DNA from: Capsicum annuum
Lineage: Eukaryota; Streptophyta; Magnoliopsida; Solanales; Solanaceae
DNA length: 64,000 nt
Assembly (NCBI RefSeq): GCF_002878395.1
Contig: NC_061120.1
Coordinates: 93,459,805-93,523,804, forward strand
Reading direction: 5' to 3'
Made by a program: the position numbers and the translations under genes
Part shown: piece after piece, positions 48,660 to 60,949 of the stretch
How positions within the stretch are numbered: the first letter of the stretch is position 1
Layout: every line of letters begins with the position of its first letter
The notes under the pieces: generated by a model
The model's database searches: none
Told to the model about the DNA's origin: nothing
The model's input: the letters and a program-made list of their open reading frames with translations, nothing else

Positions 48660-48956
48660 CTTGGAGGCATACCATCAATATGAATCTCAAATCTAGGAGG
48701 CATACTATCAATAAGTATTTCATATCTAGGAGGAATACGATTCATAAGCATATCACATCTAGGAGGCATACTACAAATAAGCACATCACAACTTGGAAGC
48801 ATACTATCAATAATAACCTCATATCTAGGAGGCATACTATCAATAATTTACTCACATCTAGGAGGAATATTATCATTAAGCATCTCATATCTAGGAGACC
48901 GACTATTAATAAGTATCAGACATCTAGTAGACATACTATCAATAATTACATCACAT
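48660..48956. repeat. 33-bp minisatellite in R4 LTR, 9 copies
   Basis: Copies start at 48660, 48693, 48726, 48759, 48792, 48825, 48858, 48891 and 48924, each with ctaggaggcatactatcaat-like text; decayed copies flank. The period is a multiple of three, which explains the 194-residue plus ORF (48680-49264) with SRRHTIN repeats and the 99-residue minus ORF with MPPRCE repeats. Both are rejected as genes. Confidence 0.92.
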
Positions 48957-49041
48957 CTATGAGATATAATATACCAATGTCAGGACCCATTACTATGACA
49001 TATCACATCTATTGTACATATCATATCAATAGGTCATATGT

Positions 49042-49290
49042 CATGACTATATGGAATATCTCTATGGTCCAATTCTCATATCTAAGAGAAATACTATCTC
49101 TAAAGTCCACATATCAAATCTATGAGGAATATCATCACAATAGGCCCAATATCGTATCTAAGAGAAAGTATGATCTCTTAAGGCCAAATATCATATCTAA
49201 GAGGAATATCATCTCCATAGGCCCAACATCATATCTAAGAGAAAGTAAACTCTCTATAGTTTGAATATTATAACTAAGAGAAATATCCTG
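49042..49290. repeat. 38-bp minisatellite in R4 LTR, ~6 copies
   Basis: The word tctaagag/tctatgag recurs at 49081, 49119, 49157, 49196, 49234 and about 49272, a 38-39 bp period, each followed by gaaata/gaaagta and ending aggcccaa-at. Confidence 0.85.
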
Positions 49291-49805
49291 GTCATAAGAT
49301 ATTTATTATTATCTAGGTCAAGATAAATCCTGATTCACCAAGTCACAAAGTAACCTTACACTATAGGCTTACTAGTATCCACTATGCCTAACATTAGTAA
49401 TTATGTCCACATGGGATAATACAAGTCTTAACCCATTTCTAATCCTCAAATTCCATATTTAAGCAATTTATACCTCAAATTAGTCTAAGTTATCTTGTTC
49501 AACTTCTAGATTTAATGTAATCCGTAACCAAACCAGATAGGAACTTTTTCTCAAAACATGGACATTTAAATCAACTCTACCTAAATTATGGTTTCAAGAT
49601 CACCATATTAGCCTAAATAAGGTTATAATACTAACTACATTTTCAACCCTTAAACCACATCTCAAACGTAGCATCATATAAATTCCATTCTATGAATTAG
49701 CTTAGTATAGGGAGAAGGAAATAAGATTCTAAAAGAGTGATAAGCATTTCACCTTATGGGTAACAACCCTCATCTTATCACCAAAATTCAATAATCAACA
49801 CTAAG

Positions 49806-49810
49806 TTATT
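49806..49810. repeat. R8 target site duplication, left (ttatt)
   Basis: ttatt precedes the LTR start tgtaatatg and recurs exactly at 58383-58387. R4 LTR text is on both sides. Confidence 0.75.
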
Positions 49811-51942
49811 TGTAATATGTAGCAATGACTTTTCTGAAATATCTAATAAAAATACTAGAAACTAAACTGTCTTTCTGAAAAAACTGATAAAAACTAAAAG
49901 AATTGACTGACTGTCTAACTAATTGTCTGAAATCCACTAAACATCATGAGGAGTTGATGAGATAAAGCCCTAACTAACTCTGAATGAATTAACATAAGGA
50001 AATAGTGAAATAACTGAGAAAAACATAATATGTCCTCAATGGATGAGGACTCACCAGTGCTACTATTCAGTAAAACTGAGTTGTCTAAGAACGGTTGGAA
50101 AACTAAGTGTCCAAACCTATGTTATAAGACAACATAACACAAAGAAATGTATGTGATCAGTACTTTTAATGTACTTGTTTGTGATATATCGACTGACTGA
50201 AATGCATGAGATAACTGAGCATGAATAAATGAACATGTAATATCTTTGAATGCAAGACCAACCCTAAACATTTTTCTGAAATAATCTGTAATCTTAATGA
50301 GTGAATTCTTTATAACTCAATAACTGAAAATCCATATTCTTTGGTGAATAAATCCTAAGGTGACAAATACTAAATACTAACTGAGATTATGGGAGCTATC
50401 ATGTAACTAGAATGCCCGATTTGAGCTAATCGGGGTCAAACCTGTAACCCCAGTTGGAAGGGAGTATGTATCATGCCACAAGTACTGACACATGGCTATG
50501 TGGATTCACTAAAATGGTATTTCAAAGGAATAGGGAGTCACCCTGTACTGGCAGAACCTCATATGATATATGCATCAACCCTCAACTGGTAGGAATTCAT
50601 ATCAAACCTACGCTAGTTACGTAGTTCTGGAACTCAGGGAGTGCTACTTAAGGTCACCCCTTCTACTAGTAAGTGATCCCATATTCCAGGGTTAGTTAGG
50701 TGCTATATCCTACTCCTAATTAAACTAACACTCGTACTAAACTGAACTATGTCTAACTGGACTTTATTTTTGTTAGTGTTCATCATGATCATAAATATCT
50801 AAGTACAATGATAAGATTCATGGATTAACTGACTTATAACTTCAAAATCTGAAATCATGTAAAACACATAGGTATCATGTGTTCATAACTCGCCAACATT
50901 GAATAATCATAAAAATACGATATCAAACCTAAAAACTATAGTATGGAATCATGATTCAAAGGTCCCAAACATGAACACTTCACCAAACATGTAAGAATCA
51001 TAAACTTGAACATGGGAATATGGTAAACATGAGGTAACAACATGATTACAAGTCTAATTTCATAATTTGATACTGTAACATGAAACTTACTTGAATAAGA
51101 CAAGGGAAATAGTAGTTTAAAAGATGAATTGATCTAACCTTTTATGGAATCATACATGGACATGAAATTGTGTTCCATTACTAAGGAAAAAGATGAATTT
51201 AACCTATCATGAACATATAAAACTCCATACTAAAGAAAGAACCCTTATTTTAATCAAAGAGAAATTTTTAGGCTTAATGTGTGAAAGGAACCCATTGATG
51301 AATACCCGCATACCTCAATTGTTATGTTCTTAAAGATTTCTTGGACTTGGGAGCTTAAACTCTTGGATTTTTCAAGAAAGATCTTAGGTTTTGTTTATGG
51401 GAAGGAGAAGGGTTTCTTGAGAGTAATTTTTAAATGAAGGGGCAAATAATGCTCATATGGATGCCCTAAATCGTGTTATGGATGAATTAGGTTGAGGGTA
51501 AAAGACATACTTGTCCCTTTATTTTAGTAATAAAATACCTTGATGGGAGAGAGCAATGCATCGTGTCCTTATTTTTGGTGGAGAAGGTAACATGCCGTAT
51601 GACTTAATCCATGGAAAAAACTAATGGATGTGGACCCCATCCCCATGGGAGAGACCAATTTATTGCATGCTTATCGCGTTGGATCATTGTTTGAGCTATC
51701 CAAACAAGTCCCAAACCTTGTTCAAAAATCCTGAAACTCGTCCGAGACATACTATTAACCTCCCTAAACGCGAATCAACTCAAAAACCAATGTCTCGTGG
51801 TTGGGAAAGCCAAAATAAAAATTCCTAAAATTTAGGGGTCTTGAAAATAACTAAGTCCTTAACACGTGTATATTTAAAGCTTTGGACCCCTTAACCATGC
51901 AACTACAACTGAACCGATCTTAGGATATTATAAGGTATTTCA
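49811..51942 (-). repeat. R8 3' LTR (2132 bp)
   Basis: It shares with 56955-58382 the blocks gactgactgtctaact, catcatgaggagttgatg, aacctatgttataagac, gggagctatcatgtaact, ctacgtagttctggaactc and cttaacac; it ends taaggtatttca before the polypurine tract. The first ~160 bp expected from the 5' LTR are absent apart from the terminal tgtaat. Confidence 0.85.
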
Positions 51943-51960
51943 ATATCTCCCCCTTGGGAA
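51943..51960 (-). promoter_or_regulatory. R8 polypurine tract
   Basis: The complement ttcccaagggggagatat directly precedes the LTR start TGAAATACC. Confidence 0.75.
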
Positions 51961-52170
51961 TATTCGTCCCCTAATGAGACTCCTCAGACTGAGAATACTA
52001 AGGAAACTAAGAACATATAGTGAACATGCATGACTTGACATGATTAATAACTAAGTCTGAAGCAAGATACATAAACTAAACTAGTTTTGTAGATGCATAC
52101 AATGACATGAGATTCGTTACATAGGTGAAACAAAGAATGAAAAAAAGTCAATCTAACGATAATCGTTACC

Positions 52171-52760
52171 TCAAGATGAATCTGAGTTTGCGGAGAAAAG
52201 ATGAGAGTACTTGGCTCGCATATCTATTTCTACTTCCCAAGTATCTACCTCAATATATTGATTCTGCCAAAAAACTTTGAGCAAGGGCACTTTTTTATTT
52301 CTTAGCCTATGAATCTGACGATCAAGGATCTTCACTGGGACTTTTTCCTAGGGAAGGATATCCTTAACTTCCACACTTGCTAATGGAACAAAAGGAAATA
52401 AATCACCTATGCATTTCTTTAACAAGGAAACATGAAAGATTGGATGCACTGATCCCAAATCTACTTTCAACTTAAGCTCATAAGATACCTTCCCACAATG
52501 GTTTAAGATTTTATATGGCTAACATAGCGGTGATTGAGTTTCCCTTACTTACCAAATATCTGTACTTCATTTATATGTAAAATCTTCAAATAGACCAAAT
52601 CACCAACCTTAAACTCAATATCCCTTCTCCTCACATCTACATATGATTTTTGATAGCTTTGGGATATCTTTAGCCTTTCCCGAATCAACTAAACTTTATT
52701 CATTTCCTTAAACACTAAATTGGGACCTATCAAAAAAGCCTCACCCACCTCTAACCAACA
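52171..52760 (-). pseudogene. R8 integrase C-terminus and chromodomain remnant
   Basis: Minus-strand words in order: LIRERLKISQS, QKSYVDVRRRDIEFKVGD-VYLKI, GKLNHRYV, VPVKILDRQIHRLRNKKVP, KVFWQNQYIEVDTWEVEIDMRAKYSHLFSAN, then TGA at 52173-52171. This is the end of Gypsy pol with the chromodomain-like tail. A few frame changes and stops occur, but this is among the better preserved parts of R8. Confidence 0.82.
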
Positions 52761-53590
52761 AATAGGATATCTACACTCCTTCTATAGAGAGCCTTAAATA
52801 TAGTCATATAAATACTTGAGTGATAACTATTGTTGTAAGCAAACTAAATAAATGGTAAATGGTCAGCCCAAATATCTTTAAATGCAATAACATAGGCCCT
52901 TATCATGTCCACTACAGTCAAAATGGTCCATTCTGCCTAAAAACCTGTCTGAGTATGGAAAGTTGTACTTAGATAAACTTGGGTACCAAGACCCCTTTGA
53001 AAAGCCTTCCAAAAGTAAGAGGTAAACTAAGTAACTCTATCTAAAATGATAGATAATAGAATCCCGTGCAACTTAGCCAACTATCTGAGATGGAGTCTAG
53101 TATAATCCTTCACTAAATACGATTTATGAACTAGGAAGAAATGTGATGATTTGGTCATTTTATCTATGATGACCCAAATTGAATCACGCTAATCACGTGT
53201 ATGAGGCAAACCTATTACAAAATCCATGTTCACCACTTCCCACTTCCAAGTGGAGAAGCTAAACTCATACAGTGTACTATTAGGACTTTGGTGCTTAACT
53301 TTGACCTATTGACAATTCGAACACTTAGCCACAAGCACTGCAATATCTTTCTTCATATTATTCCACCAATAGATTTCCCGCAAGTCATGGTACATATTAG
53401 TGGTTTATGGATGAATAGAGTATCGCACCTCATGTAGTTATGCTATATTTCATTATTTCAAACTATCAACAAACAAAATACATAACCTACCTTGACAATG
53501 AAGCACACCATCTCCCTCTTGGGAGAAAACCTTCACCCTTTGTTCTCTAATTGCCTCCTTTAACTTAACCAGACTGGCATCCCTATCTTG
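52761..53590 (-). pseudogene. R8 integrase zinc-binding region and core, broken
   Basis: Fragments in changing minus frames: near 53200-53270 the WE-VNMDFV-GLP-type start of the core, near 52940-53010 the GTQV-LSTTFHTQT-F-AEWTI-type segment, and 53300-53400 the CC-type pre-core text. No intact acid triad could be read. Frameshifts and stops are numerous. Confidence 0.65.
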
Positions 53591-53593
53591 CCT

Positions 53594-54180
53594 TTATTTT
53601 ACTTTGGCAACCAATGAAGATTCCAATCTATTCTTAACCCATATACTACCTTCAACTGAATAAATCAATTGAACACCTAATCTAGCAAGCTGAGGAACCT
53701 CAAGGACAAACTTCTTCTTATCATTTTCGACATGGGCAACACTAAACATAGACAATCTACCCGCCGTTATATTGACCTTTCCTTGGTTATAAAACAAACT
53801 CAAATCAAAATCTTTTAAAAAATAAAGCCACCTTATTTGACGAAGATTCACATCTTTTTAAGTGAATATGTATTGTAAACTCTTGTGATCCATGAACACA
53901 ATAACATGGACAACATAAAGATGATACCTCCAAATATTGAAGGAAAAAAAAACTACTACAAACTAAAGATCATAGGTAGGATAATTCTTTTCATGGGGTT
54001 TAAGCTATCTAGAAGAGTAGGCTATGACCTTGCCTCTCTGTATAAAAATAAAACCAAGACAAACACTGGAAGCATCATAATAAACTATAAATCCAACCGA
54101 ACCATTTGGAAAAGTCAAGACTGTGGTGGAAGTGAGTCGAGTCTTAAACTCCTGAAGACTCTTCTCTCAGTAATCTGACT
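53594..54180 (-). pseudogene. R8 RNase H and connection remnant
   Basis: A minus frame 53851-53594 reads MNLRQIRWLYFLKDFDLSLFY, KVNITAGRLSMFSVAHVEND, VLEVPQLARLGVQLI and SSLVAKVK, the conserved NLRQRRWLELLKDYD...GKANVVADALSR...LARLGV end of RNase H and spacer. Sequence up to 54180 adds FTIHIHLK-type and FSKWFG-type pieces in other frames. RNase H activity is not expected. Confidence 0.78.
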
Positions 54181-54239
54181 ACTAAAATTTGACTTTCTTT
54201 TGAGTCAATCGAGGAATAGGGTAAGCAATAAAAGAAAAC

Positions 54240-54960
54240 CTTTCATAAAACCATCCGTAATAGACGACCAAACCCATGAAACTCCTAATGTCTTGTGGAG
54301 ATATAGTTCTAGGCCAGTTTCTCACTGCTTTGGTCTTTTAATGGTCAACTAGGAAGCCATCACCAGAAACTATATGGCTAAGGAAACCAACGAATCTTAG
54401 CAAAAATTCAAACTTACTGAATTTAGAGAATAACTTATGATCTCTAAGGGTCTGCAACACAACCTTAGATGATTTACATGATCATTCTCATGATAAGAAT
54501 AGACAAGGGTATCATTAATAAATATTTTGACAAACATGTCCAAGTACTGGTTGAACACCCTATTCGTTAAATCCATAAAAGCTGTAGGGGAATTTGTTAG
54601 TCTGAAGTACATAACTAGGAATTCAAAGTTACCATACCAAGTTTTAAAGGTTGTCTTTGTGTTGTCACATTCTCTTACTTTAAGTATATGATAGCCTAAT
54701 TCGGGGTCTATCTTAGAGAAATAACTGGCACCCTGAAGTTGGTCGAACAACTTATCAGTTTTGGGGAGAGAATACTTACTCTTGATTGTGACTTTATTGA
54801 ACTGACAGTTTTCGATGCATATTCAGATAGAACCATCTTTCTTCTGCACAAATAGGACATGAGCGCCCCATGGAGAAATACTAGGCCTATGAAACCTTTC
54901 CTAAGAGAACTTTTAACTATTAATTTAATTCCTTAAGCTCAACTAAAGACTTTTTTTAGG
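54240..54960 (-). pseudogene. R8 reverse transcriptase with FIDD changed to FIND
   Basis: The 117-residue minus frame 54750-54397 gives [74 protein letters not shown]. The first aspartate of the catalytic pair is asparagine (codon 54516-54514), consistent with a G-to-A change. Then VLQTLRDHKLFSKFSKFEF and FVGFLSHIVSGDG follow in another frame. Upstream pieces (EREINFRIDLFQ, ELKELN) place the domain start near 54960. Inactive as read. Confidence 0.88.
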
Positions 54961-55439
54961 GATAGGTTGGGTGTCTGAAAGAGATCTATTCTGAAGTTGA
55001 TTTCCCTCTCGGGAGAAACTCCAAAAAGATCTTCAGGGAACACATCTTTAAATTCATTTACTATAGGATCTAAAACAAGTCTCGTAGCCTCAAAATTTAA
55101 GCATTTGTCTCAGACGAGATTGGAAATACACCCCTTTGGATATCATCTTTCTTTCTCTAGGGTAGGAAACAAACTAAGATTTAGGTACTAAAGTACTACC
55201 GCTCTATTCAATAACTGGTTCATTAGGAAACTGAAACTGATTGACTCTATTTCTATAGTAAACTGAAGCATAGCATGTGTTGAGCCAATTTATGTCGAGA
55301 ATGAGATCAAAATCAATCATTTCCAACTCCATAAGATTAACTTAAGTGATTTTCTAAATTTCTTTGACCGAAAATTTCTGTATTCCTACATGGCTATGAT
55401 AGATTTACCCACTAGGGAAGACACTAAGAAAGGTTCTGG

Positions 55440-55545
55440 TAATGTTCTTGGACCAACACCAAAGTTGACAGCTATATAAGAAGTCACAAAAAAGTGAAGC
55501 TCTAGGGTCTAACAAAACATAAACATGAAGAGGAAATACCTGTAA
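55440..55545 (-). pseudogene. R8 aspartic protease remnant
   Basis: The minus strand reads HVYVLLDPRASLF, then after a one-base shift in a T run FVTSYIAVNFGV. The usual DPG is DPR. It lies between gag and reverse transcriptase. Confidence 0.75.
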
Positions 55546-55779
55546 ATTACCCATAACAACATCAAGAGAACTTTCTGGATCTTGTAAAGTCTAGAGAGCA
55601 TACAATCTATTCTAGCGTTGCCCAATAATTTCATTATAAAATAGCACCCTACTAAGTTAGGCAACTGGGTAGAGATAAATAACTATTGGACTAACCTTGC
55701 TGTCTATCCCTTAGGAAATATCTGACCCTATGGCCTGGCCTTCAACATCCAAAAGACACATCACTACCAGCTTTCACTC

Positions 55780-56736
55780 ACCCTTTTGATTCCTGCAATA
55801 TTTCTGGCAAAGCGGTGTAGTACATCCACTATTCGTACTACCCTAGGACTTAGGACCTTGAGCCTTATCCTTATTGTCTTACCTAAACATAGGCACTGGT
55901 ACACTACCTGAAGATTCAGCTAAGGGTAAAATTTTTTGATAGAACTGAGAACGATTACCGCCTTCTAACCTTGGCTGAGAAAAGTTGAAACTACCTATTC
56001 TAGCCGTTTTGTTCTCCTTACACTTCTAAATCTACTAAGCATGAACAATAAGCCTAGATAGGTCCATCTACTTAATTAACATAGCAGTCATACACTCCTT
56101 AACCACACTTCTAGCTACAACATATACAAACTTACTCATTGAAAACCTACTTTCTGCCGCCATATTAGGGGCATACCTCGCCAACTAAGTGATCTTAAAC
56201 GAGGACCCCTTCATGCTTATATTAGCCTTCTTCAAATTGATGAAATCCTAAACCTTACCCTCCCTCAATTATAAGGGGAAGAACCCATCTAGGAAAATCA
56301 TGGAAAACTCCTCCCACTCTATAGGCTATGCTTCCATACCTTTGTCTTTCTTCCATTTCTTAAACTAGGTGCGAGCTACTCCCTGCAATTTATATTTAGC
56401 CAATTCAACACTCTCATTCAAAGTGACACCCATAATGTCAGTCACCTAATGTACCATATCTAGAAGCTCCTATGGATCCTCCTCAAACTTGGACCCAGAA
56501 AACAAAGATGGATTCATCCAAGTGAAATCCTAAATTCTAACTATAACTGTATTTTCCACTGGATTGGCTAAGGAAATAACTTGTTATTTATTTTTAGCAG
56601 CTATAGAATAGGCTAGGGTAGTGAAAGCGGCCTTTAATTTAGTATGACAGAAATGCTCATTTAGATGATCTTCCAAAATAGATGGAGGTGAAGGATGATC
56701 CTTGTTCCTTCTTTTGTTGTTTTTTCTTCGAGGCAT
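55780..56736 (-). pseudogene. R8 gag
   Basis: The start is ATG at 56736-56734 giving MPRRKNNKRRNKDHPSPPS and AFTTLAYSIAAKNK, then TAA; the frame then continues with NPVENTV, DFTWMNPSLFSGSKFEEDP, VTDIMGVTLNESVELAKYKLQGVART, PIEWEEFSMIFLDGFF, DFINLKKANISM, LARYAPNMAAESRFSMSKFVY. This is the plant Gypsy gag domain. A longer ORF begins at 56799, but MPRRK is the typical gag start. About 55780-55850 should hold the zinc knuckle and is too damaged to read. Confidence 0.8.
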
Positions 56737-56938
56737 TGTCTGCAAACAGATGAATGATGAGTTAGAAAGATGAATTAAATAGAGCTCATCCTCCTTCACA
56801 TGACATGAACACTGAAAGAAGGTAAACTTTCATAAAACATCTCGTAGCCACTTACCCATAAGTGTGGTGTGCTTCACACACATGCACAAGACACTACGTA
56901 ACACAACTTTAAGATACTAGGAAACTATAAAGCATTAG

Positions 56939-56950
56939 GCTCTGATACCT
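56939..56950 (-). promoter_or_regulatory. R8 primer binding site (initiator-Met type)
   Basis: The minus strand reads AGGTATCAGAGC, 11 of 12 matches to TGGTATCAGAGC and the best preserved primer site in the window, four bases inside the 5' LTR. Confidence 0.85.
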
Positions 56951-56954
56951 AGTT

Positions 56955-58382
56955 TTTTCATGAATCGAGGCTGCCCCATAGTCGAGACAATGGTACTTAT
57001 GGCCACAAGTGACGACAAGTAACCCATGAGCTGGTACATGTTGTGAGCAGTGACTAAAATAGTAGTAAAACACATGTGTGGAAGATAAGACGATAAGATA
57101 CTATAAATTGAAATACTGAAATACATAGCAATTACATGTATAAAATATTTGAAACTAAATTGTCTGTCTAAAACAACTGGTAAAATTTAAATAAATTGAC
57201 TGACTGTCTAACTGATTGTCTGAAAGTCTCTAAACATCATGAGGAGTTGATGGGACAAACCCCTAATTAACTCTGACAGGCTAAACATAAGAAAATACAG
57301 AAATACTTGAGAACAAAATATCATGTGCTCAATGGATAAGGACTTATCACTACTGCTGCTGGGTAATGCTAAGCTGTATAAGAACGATCAGGAAAATGAG
57401 CGTCCAAACCTATGTTATAAGACAAAATAGCACAAAAAAAGTATGTGATTGGTACTTTAAATATCTGGTATGTGAGATAAGAACTTACTGAAATGCATTA
57501 GATAACTGAACATGAATACTTAAATATGTAATATTTTAGAATGGAAGACCAAGCGTAAACATGATTTTGAGATAATTTGTAATTTGAAAGACTGAATTCT
57601 CTATAACTAAATAATAGAAAATCCATATTCTTTGGTCAAGTAAACTTGAGCTGAGTCATTCTGACTACTGATAGAGACTGTGGGAGCTATCATGTAACTG
57701 ACATGACCCAATCTGATCTAATTGGGGTGCAACCTGTAAACCTAGTTTGAAGGGCATCCGTACCGTGCCACAAGTACTGACTCAAAGCTATGTGGATCTA
57801 CTAAACTATTGTTCTGAAGGACTAGGGATTCACCTTCTACTGGTAGGTGTTCTCATGAGATATGCATTAAACCTCAACTAGTAGCAAGACATCTCAAACC
57901 TACGCTGGCTACGTAGTTCTGGAACTCAGGGACTGCTACTAATAGCCAGACCCTCTACTAGCAGGTGAACCCCTATCCTTAGAAGAGATTAATGTGCTAC
58001 GTCCCTCTCTCCTGGGGAGAAAGAAATGTGCCTTGTCAAATAATTAGTGGGAGAAAGAAATACAACGTGGACCCTATCTCCATGGGATAGACCAACGCAC
58101 CACAGGTTTATCGTGTTGGATCACTCTTTCAGCTATCTAAACACGTCCCAAACCTCATCCAAAAATACCAAAACTCTCATGCAATATACTATTAATCTCC
58201 CTAAGCATGAATTAAATTAGAAGCCAACATTTCATGGTCAAGAAGACAGAAATAAAAATCTATGAAGTTTAGGGGTCTTGAAAATGACTATGTCCTTAAC
58301 ACTTAGTCAAAATTTAATGTGTTGGACCCCTAAATCATGCAACTACAATTATATCTAGCATAGGATATTATGGGGTATTATA
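56955..58382 (-). repeat. R8 5' LTR (1428 bp)
   Basis: Its left ~160 bp (56955-57116) contain aagtaacccatgagctggtac, the counterpart of the R7 LTR terminal region, followed from 57117 by sequence homologous to 49811 onward. About 0.8 kb corresponding to roughly 50715-51545 is missing. It ends ggggtattata before ttatt. Confidence 0.8.
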
Positions 58383-58387
58383 TTATT
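58383..58387. repeat. R8 target site duplication, right (ttatt)
   Basis: Exact match to 49806-49810. Confidence 0.75.
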
Positions 58388-59640
58388 CTACCTATATTCA
58401 ATCTTAAAATTCACATTAACATGCAATATATACAACACAACATCTTACAAAGAAGAGTTGACAGAAGCCTACCTCAATGACGGATCGCACAAACTTACAT
58501 CATTCACCAATGTCCATTATCACTTCATAATACTAAAATGCCTTCAAAGTATTAAAATCATAATCTACTCATCAATACGAGAATAATGATATCCTTGTTG
58601 CACTATTATGCTTCAGGTTAAAAAATGACACAAAAAATCCCAAAAGGGTCTCAATTACGGAAATCAAGTTTTTGAGATCAACCTACTGTTCATACATCAT
58701 AAAGGAAGCATAACCCTCAAGAATGGGTGAAAATTAAAATTATTTAGGGCTTAAATCAACCCTTCAAGCTATTTGGGTTTTTTAGTGAAGAACCAAGAAT
58801 TTTCATCAAAAAATTGATGAAATCTTGCCTTATTTTAGATAATAATCACGATTATGGATCCTTAGAAAGTTTCAAGTAACCCACAAGACTTAATTTTGGG
58901 TTATCACACCATTTTAGGGTTTATAGTCTCAAAGGTCAGGGGAAACTTATCAAAACGTGGCTAAAAAGGGCATTTTATACCCATACCTGGTATAGAGATG
59001 TAGTTATCGCACTCATTGGACTGCAATTGCCATTGTTAAATCAATATAACCCTTTTGCAATTGCCCTTAGATTATTATGATGATCCTTGTGGGATCTCTA
59101 TGCACCATGTCATGACCCATTTTACGAGTCATGTTGGCACCTACAAAATCCTTCCAATAGGTAAGCCAACACCATAACCCGGAGCTAACATAATGGGTTA
59201 ATTCGGTAAGTAAGGACTAACATAGGTGAAATTCTAGATTGAAGTATTAGTCAAACAAGATACCAATCCCAAAACATGGTAGAGGTAGTACAATAGAAAC
59301 TAATAGTAACAATACAACTCCAAGTATAGAATAATCAATACATCTCTCTCAACTACTAAAGACTGAATACATGAGATAGAAGGAAATTCAATGACTCGAA
59401 CTCCATGAGCTTACCCTATCTAAGAGAATCAATATCCGCATGAACTCGGATCAATGATGATGGATCATACCCGAATCTACATAAAAAAGGTCCAGAAGTG
59501 TATTATGAGTACCAAAACAATAGGCACTCAGTAGGCATCATCGACCGACTGAACTAAATAATGATATAAGAATGATAAAGTTCAAGATAACGATAACTTA
59601 GTCAAGGTATAGAATCAAACCTCAATCACATCCAATGATC

Positions 59641-59660
59641 CATATATATATATATATATT
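59641..59660. repeat. (TA)n microsatellite
   Basis: About nine ta units inside the R9 LTR. Confidence 0.85.
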
Positions 59661-59689
59661 AGTTAAGCAATTCAGAATCATAGTATAAC

Positions 59690-59893
59690 ATAAGGCATAC
59701 ACACATGCCAATGTTGTTGTACATAACAAGCATGAAATATGTGAATCACAATGTAAAATAAGGCATCAACGCATATCAATATCGTTGAACATAACAAGTA
59801 TTAAATATCAGAGTAACATCATAACATAAGGTATCAATGAATGCCAATACTGTTGTGCATAAGAAATAAATGAATTAGAATCATAAAGCAATA
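59690..59893. repeat. 68-bp tandem repeat in R9 LTR, 3 copies
   Basis: Copies start at 59690, 59758 and 59826; each begins ataagg-at and has gccaat/atcaat, gttgt/cgttg and cataa-aa words. The third copy is decayed at its end. Confidence 0.85.
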
Positions 59894-60949
59894 CATGTGT
59901 AATTATAAGAAGAGACAAGTACAAAGTTGGCACCCATATACCAACTAGGGCATAAAGTAAAGAACTCATCACGGCATCCCATACCACCAGAGAGTACACC
60001 CAAGAGAAATATAAAAGAATCAAATCGTCAATATTTCAAATCTTTCTCATTATCAAAAGTTTTCCGCAATTTCCATCAAACGTCCTTTTGCCAACATTCG
60101 TAATCATCAATAATCATAATTGAAAAACATATATCAATAGAATCACAGCTGTAACCATACCATCATATAGAGTTATATCTAGTTAATACACCTTATTCAC
60201 TCAATATTAGCTAGCCAGCGTTTATTACTAAACTAACTACTTTCTAATCATTATATAACCTCTAATTATTATCTAACCATAATTTATCATATAATCACTA
60301 TTCATTGGTCATCGACTAACCATTATTCACCAACTAGCCAATATCTAGAATCTAGTAAAGATTCACCAATAGTCCATATTTGGGAAATAACCAATATTTA
60401 TTTCTAGCCATCATAATTTCTCTAGCCACCATCTAATAAAAGTCCACCAACCACCATTTATTAACTATCAACCTATTAACTAACATCTTTTATTATCTAG
60501 CATTATTAATCCAAAAATCCCCATTTGACAAATAATCAACATCATAAACCTAGTCATCAATAGAAACTAATCATCACCATTGCTTAACACATTATCACTA
60601 ATAATCATAATAAAATATTCATCACTATTAATATCCATCAATTCAATTAGTCATCTTTATCACTAAGGTTTACAAATCTACTAGTCACTATTAGCCACTT
60701 AGGTAATATCCACCACTATGCATCTTTAATCCTTAAACCAACCACAATACTACTTTGTACGTTAACTCACTAGAAGACTGTAACCAACATCTCTAATATC
60801 AACATTATACCCAACTACACAAGAGCGTAAGTAAACTTATAATTGCCATACATTGGGAAAGCTGAATTTGAACTCGTAGATGTATACATAGGCACATCAA
60901 TAATCATCCTCTAACATTGTTGGGCACAATCATATCATCGTAGTAACCC

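Larger units (their letters stand above)
49811..58382 (-). mobile_element. R8: full-length degenerate Ty3/Gypsy chromovirus
   Basis: LTRs 49811-51942 and 56955-58382, duplication ttatt, a well preserved Met primer site, gag, protease, reverse transcriptase, RNase H, integrase, chromodomain-like tail and a polypurine tract in minus orientation. LTR and protein wording place it near R7 (same family or sister), inserted in the opposite direction into the R4 LTR. The two LTRs differ by a ~0.8-kb deletion in the right copy and loss of ~160 bp near the outer end of the left copy. Confidence 0.88.
20601..59107 (-). mobile_element. R4: long Gypsy LTR split by R5, R6, R8 and R9
   Basis: The LTR starts tgtcatgacc at 20601, the same as R9 at 59108. 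After removing nested elements its pieces are 20601-21075, 28665-28848, 46478-49810 and 58388-59107, together about 4.7 kb. Support for continuity: the agtatacaaggctaag word at 46523-46538 lies about 700 bp from the LTR edge in the spliced sequence, and its complement in R3 lies about 650 bp from the R3 LTR edge. The tail at 58560-59000 matches R9 at 62880-63300. Roughly the last 0.4-0.5 kb of the LTR and the whole internal region lie beyond R9, outside the window. No R4 coding sequence is present. Confidence 0.65.

Noticed and set aside
48680..49264. 194-residue ORF with SRRHTIN repeats, longest ORF in the window (and antisense 48536-48835)
   Set aside because: It follows the 33-bp and 38-bp tandem arrays inside an LTR; the repetitive peptide is an artefact of a period divisible by three.
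47171..49290. CRISPR-like regularly repeated units
   Set aside because: Units are contiguous tandem repeats without unique spacers, in plant-type retrotransposon DNA.
59641..59660. Scaffold/matrix or origin-like AT element
   Set aside because: It is a short (TA)n microsatellite inside an LTR with no further support.
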